A stretch of DNA of 64,000 nt from assembly GCF_010389155.1 (NCBI RefSeq), contig NC_057768.1:46851633-46915632 (forward strand), read 5' to 3'. This DNA is from Erigeron canadensis. Its lineage: Eukaryota; Streptophyta; Magnoliopsida; Asterales; Asteraceae. Every line of letters begins with the position of its first letter. Positions within the stretch are counted from its first letter, which is position 1. The notes under the pieces were generated by a model that was given only the letters and a program-made list of their open reading frames with translations, did no database searches and was not told the origin of the DNA. The position numbers were made by a program, and so were the translations under genes. Below are positions 40,801 through 53,154 of this stretch, one piece after another.

Positions 40801-42573
40801 TTTTTTTGATGTAAAATCCAGGTAATGCTGAAGCCACCCAGTGATGATCCATTAAACGGGACAGATGATGAAGAAAGCCCGTTTGATTTTACTGAAGTTG
40901 ATATTCGACTTCCCCTTCTGGTATATGTTTCTCGTGAAAAACGTCCTGGTTATGATCATAACAAGAAGGCTGGTGCCATGAATGCTCTTGTTAGAGCCTC
41001 GGCCATCATGTCTAATGGCCCGTTCATGCTAAACCTTGACTGTGACCATTATATATACAACTCCGAAGCTATACGAGAAGGAATGTGCTTCATGATGGAC
41101 CGAGGTGGAGATCGGATCTGTTACGTTCAGTTTCCACAGAGGTTCGAAGGAATTGACCCTTCTGATCGTTACGCCAATCACAACACGGTTTTCTTTGACG
41201 GAAATATGCGAGCTCTTGATGGTCTTCAAGGTCCAGTGTATGTTGGAACTGGAACATTATTTCGCAGAACTGCACTTTACGGGTTTGACCCCCCTCGGTC
41301 CAAAGACCATTCAGGTTTTTGCAGTTGTTGTTTTGGTAAGCGCAAGAAAAACTCTGTTGCTTCTGCAACTGATGAAAACCGAGCTTTAAGAATGGGGGAT
41401 TCGGAAGAGGAAGACATGAATCTTTCTTTATTCCCGAAAAAGTTTGGAAATTCAAGCTTATTGATAGATACAATCCCGTTGGCAGAGTTTCAAGGGAGGC
41501 CCCTTGCTGACCACCCTGCTGTTAAAAATGGTCGACCTCCCGGGGCACTCACGATTCCTAGAGAGCTTCTTGATGCATCTACTGTTGCTGAAGCAATTAG
41601 TGTAATCTCATGTTGGTACGAAGACAAAACCGAATGGGGAAATAGAGTTGGTTGGATTTATGGATCTGTAACGGAAGATGTGGTAACGGGATACCGTATG
41701 CATAACAGGGGATGGAGATCGATTTATTGTGTTACTAAAAGAGATGCCTTCCGTGGAAGCGCCCCGATTAATCTTACTGACCGGCTCCACCAGGTGCTTC
41801 GGTGGGCCACTGGCTCTGTTGAAATATTTTTCTCGAAAAACAACGCCCTTTTAGCTAGTTCAAAAATGAAGTTCCTTCAAAGAGTTGCATACCTGAATGT
41901 TGGCATCTACCCATTCACATCCATCTTCCTAATTGTTTACTGCTTTCTTCCCGCTCTTTCTCTTTTCTCGGGTCAATTCATTGTTCAGAGTCTGGATGTG
42001 ACATTCCTCGTCTACCTTCTGGCCATTACCGTATCACTCTGCATGCTGGCTGTCCTGGAGATCAAATGGTCTGGTATTGAGCTAGAAGAATGGTGGAGAA
42101 ATGAACAGTTTTGGCTCATTGGAGGTACCAGTGCCCATCTTGCTGCTGTACTTCAAGGTCTTTTAAAAGTGGTTGCAGGAATCGAGATCTCGTTTACTCT
42201 AACATCAAAATCAGGTGGTGACGATAACGACGATGAATTCGCGGATCTGTATATCATCAAATGGTCGTCTTTGATGATACCACCAATTGTGATTATGATG
42301 ACCAATCTAATTGCTATAGCAGTCGGGGTGAGCAGAACAATATATAGTGCTGTACCACAGTGGAGTCGCCTTTTGGGAGGGGTGTTTTTTAGCTTTTGGG
42401 TTTTGGCTCATTTGTATCCTTTTGCAAAGGGGCTCATGGGCAGAAGAGGGAGGACACCCACGATTGTTTTCGTTTGGTCAGGGTTGATTGCAATTACAAT
42501 CTCGCTTCTATGGGTTGCTATTAATCCACCTGATGGTGCAAATGAAATTGGAGGTCGTTTCCAGTTTCCTTGA
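37888..42573 (+). CDS. CSLD: Cellulose synthase-like D glycosyltransferase
   Basis: CSLD proteins are family GT2 membrane enzymes making beta-1,4-glucan-type wall polymer in Golgi, plasma membrane and cell plate, notably in tip-growing cells. Three coding exons (37888-38756, 39670-40477, 40822-42573) join in phase to 1142 aa, the usual CSLD length. Residues 22-90 carry the subfamily stretch ([37 protein letters not shown]). A cysteine-rich RING-like domain spans C118-C164. Two transmembrane helices follow at about 290-340. The catalytic set is complete: DDGG at 414, DCD at 632, TED at 843 and QVLRW at 883. About six C-terminal membrane helices follow and the end is FQFP. The sequence is closest to the CSLD2/CSLD3 type; which one is not certain. 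The gene looks intact. Confidence 0.96.
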
Positions 42574-43530
42574 TATAATTGTTAGATTTGTGAATTAGGA
42601 TGGTATATTCTTTGTTTGTACTGTTGAGTTTTATGGTGGGTTTAGGGATCTCTACAGATATTTCTTCATTTCTTTGTACTCTTGATAGACATTGATGCAA
42701 AAGAGTTGTTAATTTCCTTTATTGTTTTACTTTGCTGACTTTGCGGGTTTATGCTGTTTTCTTATAAATCTCCATTTTTTTTTTTTGCAAACAGGCCGAC
42801 TTTACCTTGAGCTCAAGCCCAACTCAATAACATTAGGCTAAGCTCAAAATTGATTCTATAGCTCAATAACAAGACATGGTCCCTATAAGGCCGCATATAT
42901 TTATAATTTCATATGATTCTTTTTTGCATGTCTTTTAAGCTATTTTATTATAATTTCCCAACTTCGTGTTGTGATTATTTTATTATATATTTATAAAAAC
43001 TCTATAGAAAGTTCTTTACATATGTTCATCAAGAGCTCTTGCCGGTCGGAGGCACCAAAGGCTATGGTTACTAACCGAAAATGATAGTGATGAACATTGA
43101 ATAACTCGATAGAGAACTCAAATAAATAGTAAAAGACAATTACAATTCGTAAGAACAATAGCTTTATACATTGGTTACCAACGAAGTGAACCCAAACATC
43201 AACCACATGGACGTTAATGAATGGTGATTGCCAAATTCTCTGATAAGTAGTTCATGTTCTGAAACTTCAAAGTTTAATCGAGTTTAAAAGATTTTTAACT
43301 TATACGGAAGTGCCATGGCTGCTGGCCTGCTGCATGGCTCAGTCATTTTCATTTCATATGGCCTAATTTAGAGTCATGAGTAATGAATACAACAGACCAA
43401 ATAAACCTTTGTTTGCTTTTTATAATTTGTTATTGTTAGTGGCGTTTTATATTTTTGATATGGTAAAACTGATGGTCTACAAGACTTTAGGCCTCAAAGT
43501 TTGAAAAACCTCAAATTTGTATGATTGTCA
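42574..43530. other. CSLD 3' region and intergenic DNA
   Basis: The first 150-200 bp should be the CSLD 3' untranslated region. The rest is AT-rich with no gene. A 71-codon minus ORF at 42991-43206 is unrecognised and likely chance. Confidence 0.5.
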
Positions 43531-43759
43531 TGTTTTTTGTTTTGTACATTCATCTTGGATGTATATTCTTCAAAAGAATGCATCCACCAAAAAATGTGAT
43601 TTTTTCGATTTTGACGGATTAATGTGTTGTTAAACACTTAAATAATGATAATTAGTTATGCACTATGTTAGTTTTATGGACTTTTAATGCATCAAAATGA
43701 TGTTTTTTAAGTGTTCTCACCGTTCTTATTTTAAGACTGTTCTCACTGGAGTGTTACCC
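43531..43759 (+). mobile_element. Half copy of a foldback/long-TIR MITE
   Basis: This segment matches the centre and right arm of the palindromic element at 60365-60726, for example AATGATAATTAGTTATGCAC and CTTTTAATGCATCAAAATG. It ends AGTGTTACCC directly against a TA microsatellite, exactly mirroring the outer left end (GGGTAACACT) of the other copy. The left arm is missing here. Confidence 0.75.
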
Positions 43760-43784
43760 TATATATATATATATATATATATAA
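43760..43784. repeat. (TA)n microsatellite between two mobile elements
   Basis: A short alternating AT run separates the foldback element end from the Helitron 3' end on the other side. Confidence 0.85.
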
Positions 43785-44333
43785 CAAGGTTTTTTACCCG
43801 TACGATGTGCGGATATTAAATTTGTTTTTTTAAAAAGCTTTAATAATAACATTGAAATCAGTAATATATATAATGTTCAACATTTAAATACCAAAAAAAA
43901 ATTAAACTTAGTTGAACATATTTAGAAACCTAATGGTGTTGTGCTACTTGGATAGTGAAAATTAGTTTAAATGAGATGGACAGTATCTTGTGGCTACATA
44001 TTTGCTCTAAATATCGTATTTGATCAGGAATAATTGTAATTATAACCCATGTTTTTATTAAAACAATTGCTACCCGTGAAAGAAATGAACCCGCATAACC
44101 CGTAAATTCAATGAATCAAATTGTGATATCATTATCTAGTTAGAAATATTTAAATTCCTATAATGAAACGATTTTGATAATATACGATTTGATTAAATGA
44201 ATCCAAGATCAAAAAAGTTAAATGTGATAATGACACATAGGATAAAAACTTATGTGGCAAATTTTAAAAATAGTTTTATATTGAGGAGGGTTTTAAAATG
44301 TTAGGATTACTATTGTTTTAATAAATATATAGA
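43785..44333 (-). mobile_element. Small non-autonomous Helitron (copy C), 549 bp, minus orientation
   Basis: Read on the minus strand it starts TCTATATATTTATTAAAAC after A. It ends with CCGCACATCGTACGGG and CCTTG before T. The 3' hairpin is identical to that of copy A. The final CTTG differs by one base from the CTAG of copy A. Shared inner sequence includes CCTATGTGTCAT. No ORF. Confidence 0.78.
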
Positions 44334-44495
44334 TATAAATATAAATTTAGACTAAATCGGTGTAAAATTTACTTAACATTTGATGTCAATCTGTGCATGT
44401 ATTTTGCTTTGCTACGTAATGACTAATTTGGTTTTTTCAAAATCAATATCATTTTCTTATATATTAATCATGTGTTTTTCTTTTGTTATTCTCTT

Positions 44496-44538
<43 letters not shown>

Positions 44539-46331
44539 ATTAATTTGGTAGGTATATGAAACGACTATCAAATACTTTCAGTTTTATACACTTGTAAATT
44601 CATATAGTTTAAAAATAGTCTCACTTATTTATGATGCTAATATATTTTATGTTGTACGTAGTTTAGTAGTGCATAAATTATTGTATAGAATTATTAATGT
44701 GTGTATATAACTATTGTTAAAATAAATCTGTGATGACTTCTTGTACGGTTAATAAAATGAGACATACATATGTACGCATCAAACATGTAACTAAATGTGC
44801 AAATAATAATGATGTACGTATAAGGTCAAAGATAAGTTAACAGTATGAAAACTTTAAAAACTATAAAGATAAAACGTGGTTTCTATTCTTCGCTGTTAAA
44901 ATAGAATATAATTTGTTCTAGTATGGTCAGTTACTATTTTTTTGTGTTCTGCTTGTGTCAAACGTGTTGACAGTATCTATGATGCTAACAAGATTTATTA
45001 TATTAGGGTAACATACATCACATAGCTTGGAAGTTAACGGTAGCATACATCACATAGCTCAAAAAACAAAGATTGATACATAACATAGCCTGTTGAGTAG
45101 GTCACTACATTATATAACATTTTGGTTATAGTTGGCTACACTCCGGTGTCATTATCCCTTTATATTAATCAATGTGTGTTTATTCAATATAGTTAATTAT
45201 GTTAAATCTTGCAAAGCTTGAGTTTGTGGCACTAGATATTACTGGGAAAAATTATTTGTCATGGGTATTGGACGCCGAAATAGTGGCATTGTATTAGAAG
45301 CATTGTATTAGTGCTAGAGATATCAATAATATAAGAATACTCTCTTAATCTCTACATGTTTATGTCTCTATAATCTTAGTTAGTCATTGTTATCTAATAC
45401 TGAACGGATTATTCAAGTTAAAGTTATTGTAAGTTATTGGGTGATCTAATGACCGATTAATTAACAAGTCAATTTGATGACATGAATAGCAATATAGCAT
45501 GGTACATATTTAAACATGATTAATGTATAGGAAAAGTACATATATACACTATGAAATTCACCTATTTTTAGACTTAATGACTAATTAATTAACAAGTTGA
45601 GACTGGTCTAGACCTTATAAAAGTACAATATCAATGTGAAACAAATAGTAAAACATGTACACTCCATATTTTATGGAATTCACTCATTTTTAGAACAGTT
45701 TGATACTAGCTTTTACCATTACTTTTGATAATTTTTCATAACTGTGAATTAGTGGTTTGTACAGACAACTGTATAACTTGCATAATGTGGTAGATTTATC
45801 AGAAATTATAGTACGAATATCACCGCTCCTTTAATAAAATTAAAGTAATTACTTTTGAGCCGTTTCAAGAGGAAAAAGATGGTGTATAATTTCTTGCTAA
45901 TTACATCATATCAGTATGAGATGCTTTGAGACTTGATGTTTCGTTTCTCATATCAACGGGTTTTTTTAAGATAAGAGTGGTTATGTATATATCGTAACCT
46001 TTAACTTATCGATCATCCTAAGCTTATTATAGAGATTAAAATGAAAAATTTTATCTAACAAAATAAAAGGTTACATAAACTATAAACAAACATTATGTAA
46101 GAAAAAAACCTTCATTCGCTCTAATTAAACCCATCACAAGCTAGCTACTTTAGTCGCCACTGGTTAATACATCTACAAATAAAATACACGTACTTATAAT
46201 AATTTTCCAATTAATTGACGAATTTACATATATTGTTTATGATTGTATTAACCGAGAAGAAATCTCATATATACGATCGACATAGTATAATAATGTTTTT
46301 CAATTTGTTGCAAATTAAGAGTATCCACTAT
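44334..46331. other. Intergenic region with a retroelement remnant and a long TA microsatellite
   Basis: AT-rich DNA with no host gene. It contains a (TA)n run at about 44499-44534, a near-tandem duplication of TAACATACATCACATAGCTT-type sequence at about 45006-45060, and the copia gag remnant listed separately. Confidence 0.5.
45199..45297 (+). pseudogene. Ty1/copia gag N-terminal remnant
   Basis: The frame reads MLNLAKLEFVALDITGKNYL followed by SWVLDAEI, the typical N-terminus of plant copia-type gag polyproteins. It stops after 32 codons, and no other retrotransposon domain follows. It is a small relic of an element inserted between the CSLD and cyclase genes. Confidence 0.8.
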
Positions 46332-46497
46332 GTAGGCCCCGGTGGTGAGTTTTTTCTAAGGTCTCGGGTTCGAGTCTTGGGTTTTTCATCTCAAGTTATA
46401 TTCCATGAGGAGCGAGTTGGAGATCCAGCGATTTGTCGGTTAAAATTGCCTCCAGCACTTCTGAATCGAAACTAACTTAAAAAAAAAAAAAAAAAAG
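46332..46497 (+). mobile_element. tRNA-derived SINE with poly(A) tail
   Basis: CCCCGGTGGTGAGTT acts as a rough A box. About 20 bp later GGTCTCGGGTTCGAGTCTTGG is a strong B box. The element ends in an uninterrupted run of about 18 A. Size and structure fit a short plant SINE. Target duplications are not clear. Confidence 0.65.
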
Positions 46498-47022
46498 TTT
46501 AAACCGGCCAATAATAATATACACACGCAGCGCATAAAATAACAGTTGAGTGTGAGAATAAACATCAGCTAAACAAGTTACAGTAGTATTTGAAGTAAGG
46601 TAAAACCCAAATAGCTACAAAGATGTCAACTTCTCAACAACTTCTATTATCCAAATAATTAATTAATATGGAAGTCTATGCATGGTTACTAAGATCAGTA
46701 TTAACATCCTAACATACAAGTGTAAAAATATATATAGACGTACGATATTTCATATTTCTTTTTAATTTCGTGGTTTGAAATTAGAATCACGTACGTATGT
46801 GTTTTTCAAAGCATTAATTGAGTGTAACACAAGACTTGTACCAAATAAGTCATTCCAATTGAAGGGAATATATATATATATATATATATATATGCAAAGA
46901 TCAGCTTAATTGTAAGGATGGCAACTTCTCAACATTATCTGTTATTTTAATAATTGTAGTTTCTTTTGAAAGGCATTTAAACAATACTAGTAGTCTTATT
47001 AATTAGTGTTTAAGTATGTGTG

Positions 47023-47031
47023 TATATATAG
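47023..47031 (+). promoter_or_regulatory. Probable TATA box of the cyclase gene
   Basis: TATATATAG lies about 95 bp upstream of the start codon, compatible with a transcription start near 47055. Two short duplicated segments with ATGKCAACTTCTCAACA (46623 and 46918) lie further upstream and would then be outside the mRNA. Confidence 0.5.
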
Positions 47032-47122
47032 AGTGTTTAATGATACATAAGTTAGATATATAATTAGTTGTAACATTAATTTAATTATTACAGTAGCTAG
47101 CTAGTAGACAGACAAAAAAATA

Positions 47123-48254
47123 ATGTGGAGGTTAAAGATAGCAGATGGAGGCAACAATCCATACCTTTACAGCACAAACAATTTTATAGGTAGGCAAACT
47201 TGGGAGTTTGATCCTAACTATGGAACTCCTGAAGAGCGTGATGAGGTGGAACAAGCTCGATTTCATTTCTGGAATAATCGTCATGAATTTAAGCCTAGCG
47301 GTGATCTCCTTTGGCGCATGCAGGTTACTTGTTCTTTCTTTCCTGGATATATGTTATACTTTTTGGAGATGTATGTAAAGATTCATTTTATACACGTTTT
47401 TAAGTGTCAACAAATTTGATAAGTTTTTTTCACACTTTTAAAGAATGTGAACAAAAAGATATGAACAAATGATAAATGCAGAACAAAACTTAAATGGTGA
47501 CATAAGATGAATATAATATATATGCAGTTCATAAGAGAGAAGAAATTCAAACAGAGGATACCTCAGGTGAAGATAGAGGACGGTGAAGAGATATCTTATG
47601 AGAAAGTAACGGCCACATTGAGGAGGTCTGTTCACTTAATTGAGGCGTTACAGGCTGACGATGGCCACTGGCCAGCTGAAAATACTGGTCCAATGTTTTT
47701 CATTCAGCCCTTGGTAATTATTACTAAACGTTTTGATGTTTTATACTGTATTTGATAGTTTATCAATTCATTAGATAGTTAATTAGTTAAGTACCTCAGA
47801 TGTATTGACACCAGTAAACCAATGCAGGTTATATGCTTGTATATCGCAGGGCATCTAAACAGCGTGTTTCCAGCAGAACATAAAAAAGAAATCCTTCGGT
47901 ACTTATATAATCATCAGGTATAGTAGTACTAATTAAGGGAAATTATGATATATCCGAGACGTTTAACTTTCATTAATACAAATTATGTAAATGTCATATA
48001 TGAGATTTAATTACAGAACAAAGATGGTGGATGGGGATTACACATGGAAGGTCATAGCACGATGTTTGGAACGACTCTGAGTTACATATGTATGCGTCTT
48101 CTAGGAGAAGGACCTGATGGTGGTTTGAATGGTGCTTGCACCATTGCACGAAAATGGATTCTTGATCATGGCGGTGTGGTCGGCAATCCCTCTTGGGGGA
48201 AAACCTGGCTTTCAGTAAGACATTGATTGATTATGCTCAAACAACTTGATTAAG

Positions 48255-48290
<36 letters not shown>

Positions 48291-51200
48291 ATTAAGCATG
48301 GTAATTAAGTTATTCTAATTAATAGGTACTTGGTGTTCATGAGTGGGTAGGATGCAACCCAATGCCCCCAGAGTTCTGGCTTCTCCCATCCATCTTTCCC
48401 ATGCATCCAGGTTAATTACGAGTATTATTTAGTTTAATTACCTCTCTAACAACTTAATTTTTTATTTTTTTTTAAACAAATAAAATGGTAAACATTGTCA
48501 TTCTAAGCAAATGTGATGTCTTATTTTGGGTGGAGGTAGTACTATATTTTGCAATCCTGTAATATATTATGTCAATCATTCTTTGATATTAATAGCTGCT
48601 TCTTAAACATTTTCTATGATTTGTACGTAGCGAAAATGTGGTGTTACTGTAGGCTGGTATACATGCCGATGTCTTACTTATATGGCAGAAGATTTGTGGG
48701 TCCAATAACTCCTCTGGTTTTACAACTTCGCGACGAACTGTATACACAACCCTACAACGATATCAACTGGAAGAGTTGGAGACATGTGTGTGCCAAGGTG
48801 AAACATTAATTTGCTTTAAAATATCTCCATTGCTTTGTATTTGCCAACTTATCTATAAATGTCCCTAATCGATCAGTATTCACTTGCCTAATTAAGCCAA
48901 CTTGATTACCATCTCAATCAGGAGGATATATACTACCCGCACCCTTTACTACAAGATTTGATGTGGGATAGCTTATACATTATCACCGAGCCTCTCCTAA
49001 CTCGATGGCCATTTAACAAATTGCGGAAGAAAGCACTTGAGAAAACCATCAGGCATATCCATTATGAAGACGAATGTAGCCGCTATATCACAATTGGGGC
49101 TGTGGAGAAGGTATACAACTATACATACACAAAACAAAAGCTATATATATATATATAATTCATTATGTATGTAGTTACTAAAACGTACCGTCTCCAAAAG
49201 AAAATTCACTTAAAAGTATCACTAAAATTCATAACATTGTATGTCCATATTTGACTTTTGAGGTCTTTTTCCCTAAAGTTTGACCTTAAATGTTTTTGTT
49301 TATGTTCTATAATACTTAACATAACATATATGATTAGATGAGATTTTAAATTTATTTTTCATTGATGTAACTTTCATGGAGTATTATGTAACACAAACAA
49401 TATTATTTATAGTCAAAGTTGAAAGAAAAAGACTAAAGCAATCAAATCTGGACACTTAAAACACAATTAAGAAGTGTCCGTGAAATATGGATTTTTGTGG
49501 CTTTAAACCGTTTTGACAAAATGTTATATATTTGTTGTAGTGCGTGTGAAAGTGAATATAAGTTTTCATAAATTTTCGACTTGATTTAGTCAGGATGGTT
49601 AATGTTTATCTCATGTAATAAATAAGAAAAACTATATATACTCCAATATGCAGGCATTGTGTATGTTGGCATGCTGGGCTGAGGATCCAAATGGAGTCTG
49701 CTTTAAAAAGCACTTAGCCAGAATCCCCGATTTCATCTGGGTTGCCGAGGATGGAATGAAAATGCAGGTCATTTCTAGTCATTAATCGACTATGTTGGAT
49801 ATTCTAGTGTAATTGGGTTAACTTGTTTGATCGGTATTGTCATAATAATACATCATATAGGATTGGTGGTGCGGAGTGCACGCCTATTTGAATTTATTAT
49901 GACCTTAGGGGCGAAGCCCCTAAGGTACGAGGGTCCGGGGGCAGCGCCCCTGGGAGCGGGGTCCAAGGGGCAGAGCCCCTGGCTGGGGTCGAGCTGGTGG
50001 ATTTATTTCCATTAAATTGCTATAGTAAAAATCCCTCCGAAAATTAAATTTTCGGAACTTGAGGGACTAAAAATGGCAATTTCGAAACCTTGCAAATAAC
50101 TGCCTTCTGGTGGATTTATACAACCCGTAACAAGAATTCTGATCATTCTCTTTTCTTCTTTCTGGTTCTTTTCTCTCAAATAATAAACACACAGAACGTT
50201 CTTAATTCTCTGAATTGTATCCGATTGAATAGTTTGGGTGAACCGCCAAATTGATTCAATCTGAAAGTGATTACACGCCTTTCAGAGTTTGATTATATCC
50301 GGTTATCTGTTCGTTATTCACGAATTTCCCCAACAGACTAGAAAACACACATTTTCCATTTTAATTACTTATATGCTAATAAATAAAATTGCCCGGCCAA
50401 TAACGTAAGTATACCTAATTATATATATGGGTGTTGTTTCAAATTAAAACAGAGCTTTGGCAGCCAATTATGGGATGCAAGTATAGCTATACAAGCTCTT
50501 CTGGCTACTGAACTTACCCATGATATTGCTCCTATATTAAAGAAAGGACATGATTTCATTAAAGCCTCGCAGGTCTGGTTCCTGTCTCCATATATATTAA
50601 ACATTTAAGCTACCTATATATATACTGTATATCTATATCTGTTACTGATGATTCCATATCTGCCTGATCGATATCCTATAACTCTTTGACCGATCGATCT
50701 CTAGGTAAGGGACAATCCTTCAGGAGATTTTAGAAGCATGTACCGTCATATTTCCAAAGGTGCGTGGACCTTCTCAGATCAGGACCATGGATGGCAACTT
50801 TCAGACTGTACTGCTGAAGGGTTAAAGGTATTTAAGCATGGATTATTTTATTTTATTTTATATCTTTTTTGATAGGCATGCAGTTTATCACACAAATTAT
50901 ATAGAACCAGCCCCCCACTCAGCTCATTGTTTATTTTCTTTTTATCTCTTCAGTGCTGCCTCTTATTTTCGACGATGCCCCCAGAGATTGTTGGTAAAAA
51001 GATGGACCCTGAGCAATTACAAGATGCTGTCAACGTAATACTTTACTTACAGGCAAGCATATATTATCTATTGATAAGTAAAATGCCTTGAGTATTAAGA
51101 AAAAAAACAGATATATTGATTGATAAGTATGTCAAACTTGACAAGCCTTATTTTCTATAATGATAATGTAGAGCGAAAATGGGGGGCTATCAGGATGGGA

Positions 51201-53154
51201 ACCAGCAAGAGCATCAAATTGGTTGGAGGTAACTGGATAATGGGGGAAAAAATGTATTTTTGTGCATGTTTTTAATAATCACTCAAATATACTGATACAA
51301 CTTATGTTCATTTCTAGATTCTCAATCCTACAGAATTTTTTGAGGACATTGTCATAGAGCACGAGTAAGACTTAGATGCGAATTGCTACTTCGGTGTCCC
51401 TTCTAATTGTCAACCATACTATGATGTACAAATTATCAAAAGACTCACCATAGTTGTTGACCAGGTACGTCGAATGCACAGCAACAGGAATGCGGGCCCT
51501 TGTTTTATTCAAGAAGTTATACCCAGATCATAGGACGAAAGAAATAGAAAGTTTCCTGACAAATGGCGCTAGATACCTGTATAATATGCAGATGCCAGAT
51601 GGTTCATGGTATATATCTCCTTTGAGAATGAGAATGTGCATTTTACTTTTGCTGGATTGACATTATTCTTCTTATTTCTCTAACCTATAATGCCATGGGA
51701 ATCAGGTATGGAGAATGGGGTATGTGTTTTACATACGGTACCTACTATGCTCTTGGAGGACTGGCAGCAATTGAGAAGACTTATGAAAATTGTCAGCCAA
51801 TCCGTAAAGCTGTCAGATTTCTGCTTACAACACAAATGGAGGATGGTGGTTGGGGAGAAAGCTACCGATCGTCCCCAGAAAAGGTAATGTTGATACATTA
51901 CATTATTTTCAGCAATTTTATTGACAATGCAGTGCGAAAAGACAAAACATTCTGTGGTAGAATCAATGCTATTGCATACATGAAGTTCATACCTTTAAAC
52001 ACTTGTTAACATATTTGCATTTTTCTCCTTGGTGATTCCATAAACAGATATACATACCTCTAGAGGGGAATCGGTCCAATGTGGTACACACTGCATGGGC
52101 TTTGATGGGATTGATTCACTCTAAACAGGTAGTTTTTATATCTTAATGGTACATAAATTATAGTACTTTAGAACCATTCTAAACTTAAGAATTGCAATCA
52201 TAATTCTACTTTCCTATGTTCTAGTAACAAATTAGCTTGAAAACTGAGAATGTTGAAAATTAAAGCATGAAAAACTTTTAGTAACATTTTTGTGTAAAAA
52301 GTTGTGTGCAACACTAGTATACCCTATTAATTCCTATATAATGGTTTTAAGTCTACTGGCCATATCAAGTTGACTGAGGCTACTCGAGGCTCACTCAAGA
52401 AGTTAAAATACATATATAGGAATAACTGCAATGTGTGCGTTACTTCCAGTTATAACTCTGTCTTAGCTTCAAAGTTGGCCTTCAACAGAGGTAACCAGAA
52501 AAACAAATAACCAAGGCATCGTGACTTAGTTTTCTCTATTACAGTAGCAATTTTACTTAAATTTACATCGTCTAATACAGGATATCATGTATAAGTTTTG
52601 ATTCGTTGCATATAATATTTCTTAGTACGAATTCATATCTAACTAAATGTCTCCCACTCTATAGGAAGAGAGAGACCCGCTACCTTTACATAGAGCAGCC
52701 AAGTTGTTGATCAACTCTCAGATGGAAAATGGTGATTTTCCACAACAGGTAAAACCCAGTCAAATAAAGGAAGAAATGAAATCGGCGAAGACTGATCCCT
52801 TTTAATATACGTAGGAAACTCAGTCAAAAAGTTTTGAACATTAAAAACATCGCAAAGACATCTCTTACTCATCTTTGGTTAGTTTAAAATTATAGAGATG
52901 GACAAACCTTAATCAATCATCAAAATGATTTTGTTGGGAAAACACATTAAGTATTGTACTAAGAAAGTTGGTGTTACATTACAACATTATTAATTTACTA
53001 ACTACTGAAGATTTACTTTACTGTAACGCAGGAGACAACTGGAGTTTTCAAGAAGAACTGTTTGTTGCACTATGCAATGTACCGGAATATATATACGTTG
53101 TGGGCTCTAGCAGAGTACCGTAATAAGGTGCTACGTCAGCCCACGAGTATCTAG
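47123..53154 (+). CDS. Oxidosqualene cyclase, beta-amyrin synthase type
   Basis: Plant oxidosqualene cyclases fold 2,3-oxidosqualene into triterpene skeletons at the ER membrane. Eighteen exons join in phase to 761 aa: 47123-47323, 47528-47713, 47828-47917, 48017-48214, 48326-48410, 48631-48797, 48922-49110, 49654-49767, 50453-50572, 50705-50827, 50954-51052, 51172-51228, 51318-51364, 51465-51608, 51706-51883, 52048-52128, 52665-52748, 53032-53154. It starts [20 protein letters not shown], as in beta-amyrin synthases. The protonating DCTAE motif is at 484-488 and MWCYCR at 256-261; Trp rather than Leu there is typical of amyrin rather than lupeol synthases. Several QW repeats are present, including QMEDGGWGE. 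Departures from the usual beta-amyrin sequence include GTYYALGG and NIYTLWAL. Intron 11 has a GC donor (CAG/GCAAGC). Introns 7 and 8 hold a MITE relic and a solo LTR. The gene appears functional; the exact product is not readable. Confidence 0.94.
49245..49487. mobile_element. Decayed MITE in cyclase intron 7, related to the 7.9 kb Stowaway
   Basis: Stretches such as AACATAACATATATGATTAG, TTTTTCATTGATGTAACTTT and GTAACACAAACAA align in order with the Stowaway-type MITE at 7941-8199. The terminal repeats are degraded: AAGTGTCC remains near the right end and CCGTCTCC lies upstream near 49190. An old insertion. Confidence 0.7.
49793..50335. mobile_element. Solo LTR in cyclase intron 8, 543 bp
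   Basis: The element starts TGTTGGATATTC and ends TTCCCCAACA (TGTTGG/CCAACA termini). It is flanked by a perfect 5-bp duplication GACTA at 49788-49792 and 50336-50340. It contains three GC-rich hairpins in a row (AGGGGCGAAGCCCCT at 49907, GGGGGCAGCGCCCCT at 49937, AGGGGCAGAGCCCCT at 49966), unlike the AT-rich surroundings. No internal retroelement region is present. Element length is typical of Ty1/copia LTRs; the family is inferred. Confidence 0.88.

Noticed and set aside
41090..41473. 127-codon minus ORF and overlapping plus ORF in another frame
   Set aside because: Shadows of CSLD exon 3.
44499..44534. TA arrays considered as CRISPR-like or regulatory repeats
   Set aside because: They are plain dinucleotide microsatellites with no spacer structure, in a plant nuclear genome.
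49827..50015. 62-codon plus ORF in cyclase intron 8
   Set aside because: Lies inside the solo LTR and its GC-rich hairpins; no protein similarity recognised.
37888..53154. CSLD next to a triterpene cyclase as a saponin biosynthetic cluster
   Set aside because: Cellulose-synthase-derived glucuronosyltransferases of saponin pathways belong to a different CSL group. This protein has the full CSLD N-terminal RING-like domain and CSLD-specific stretches. No P450, UGT or acyltransferase is present in the window.
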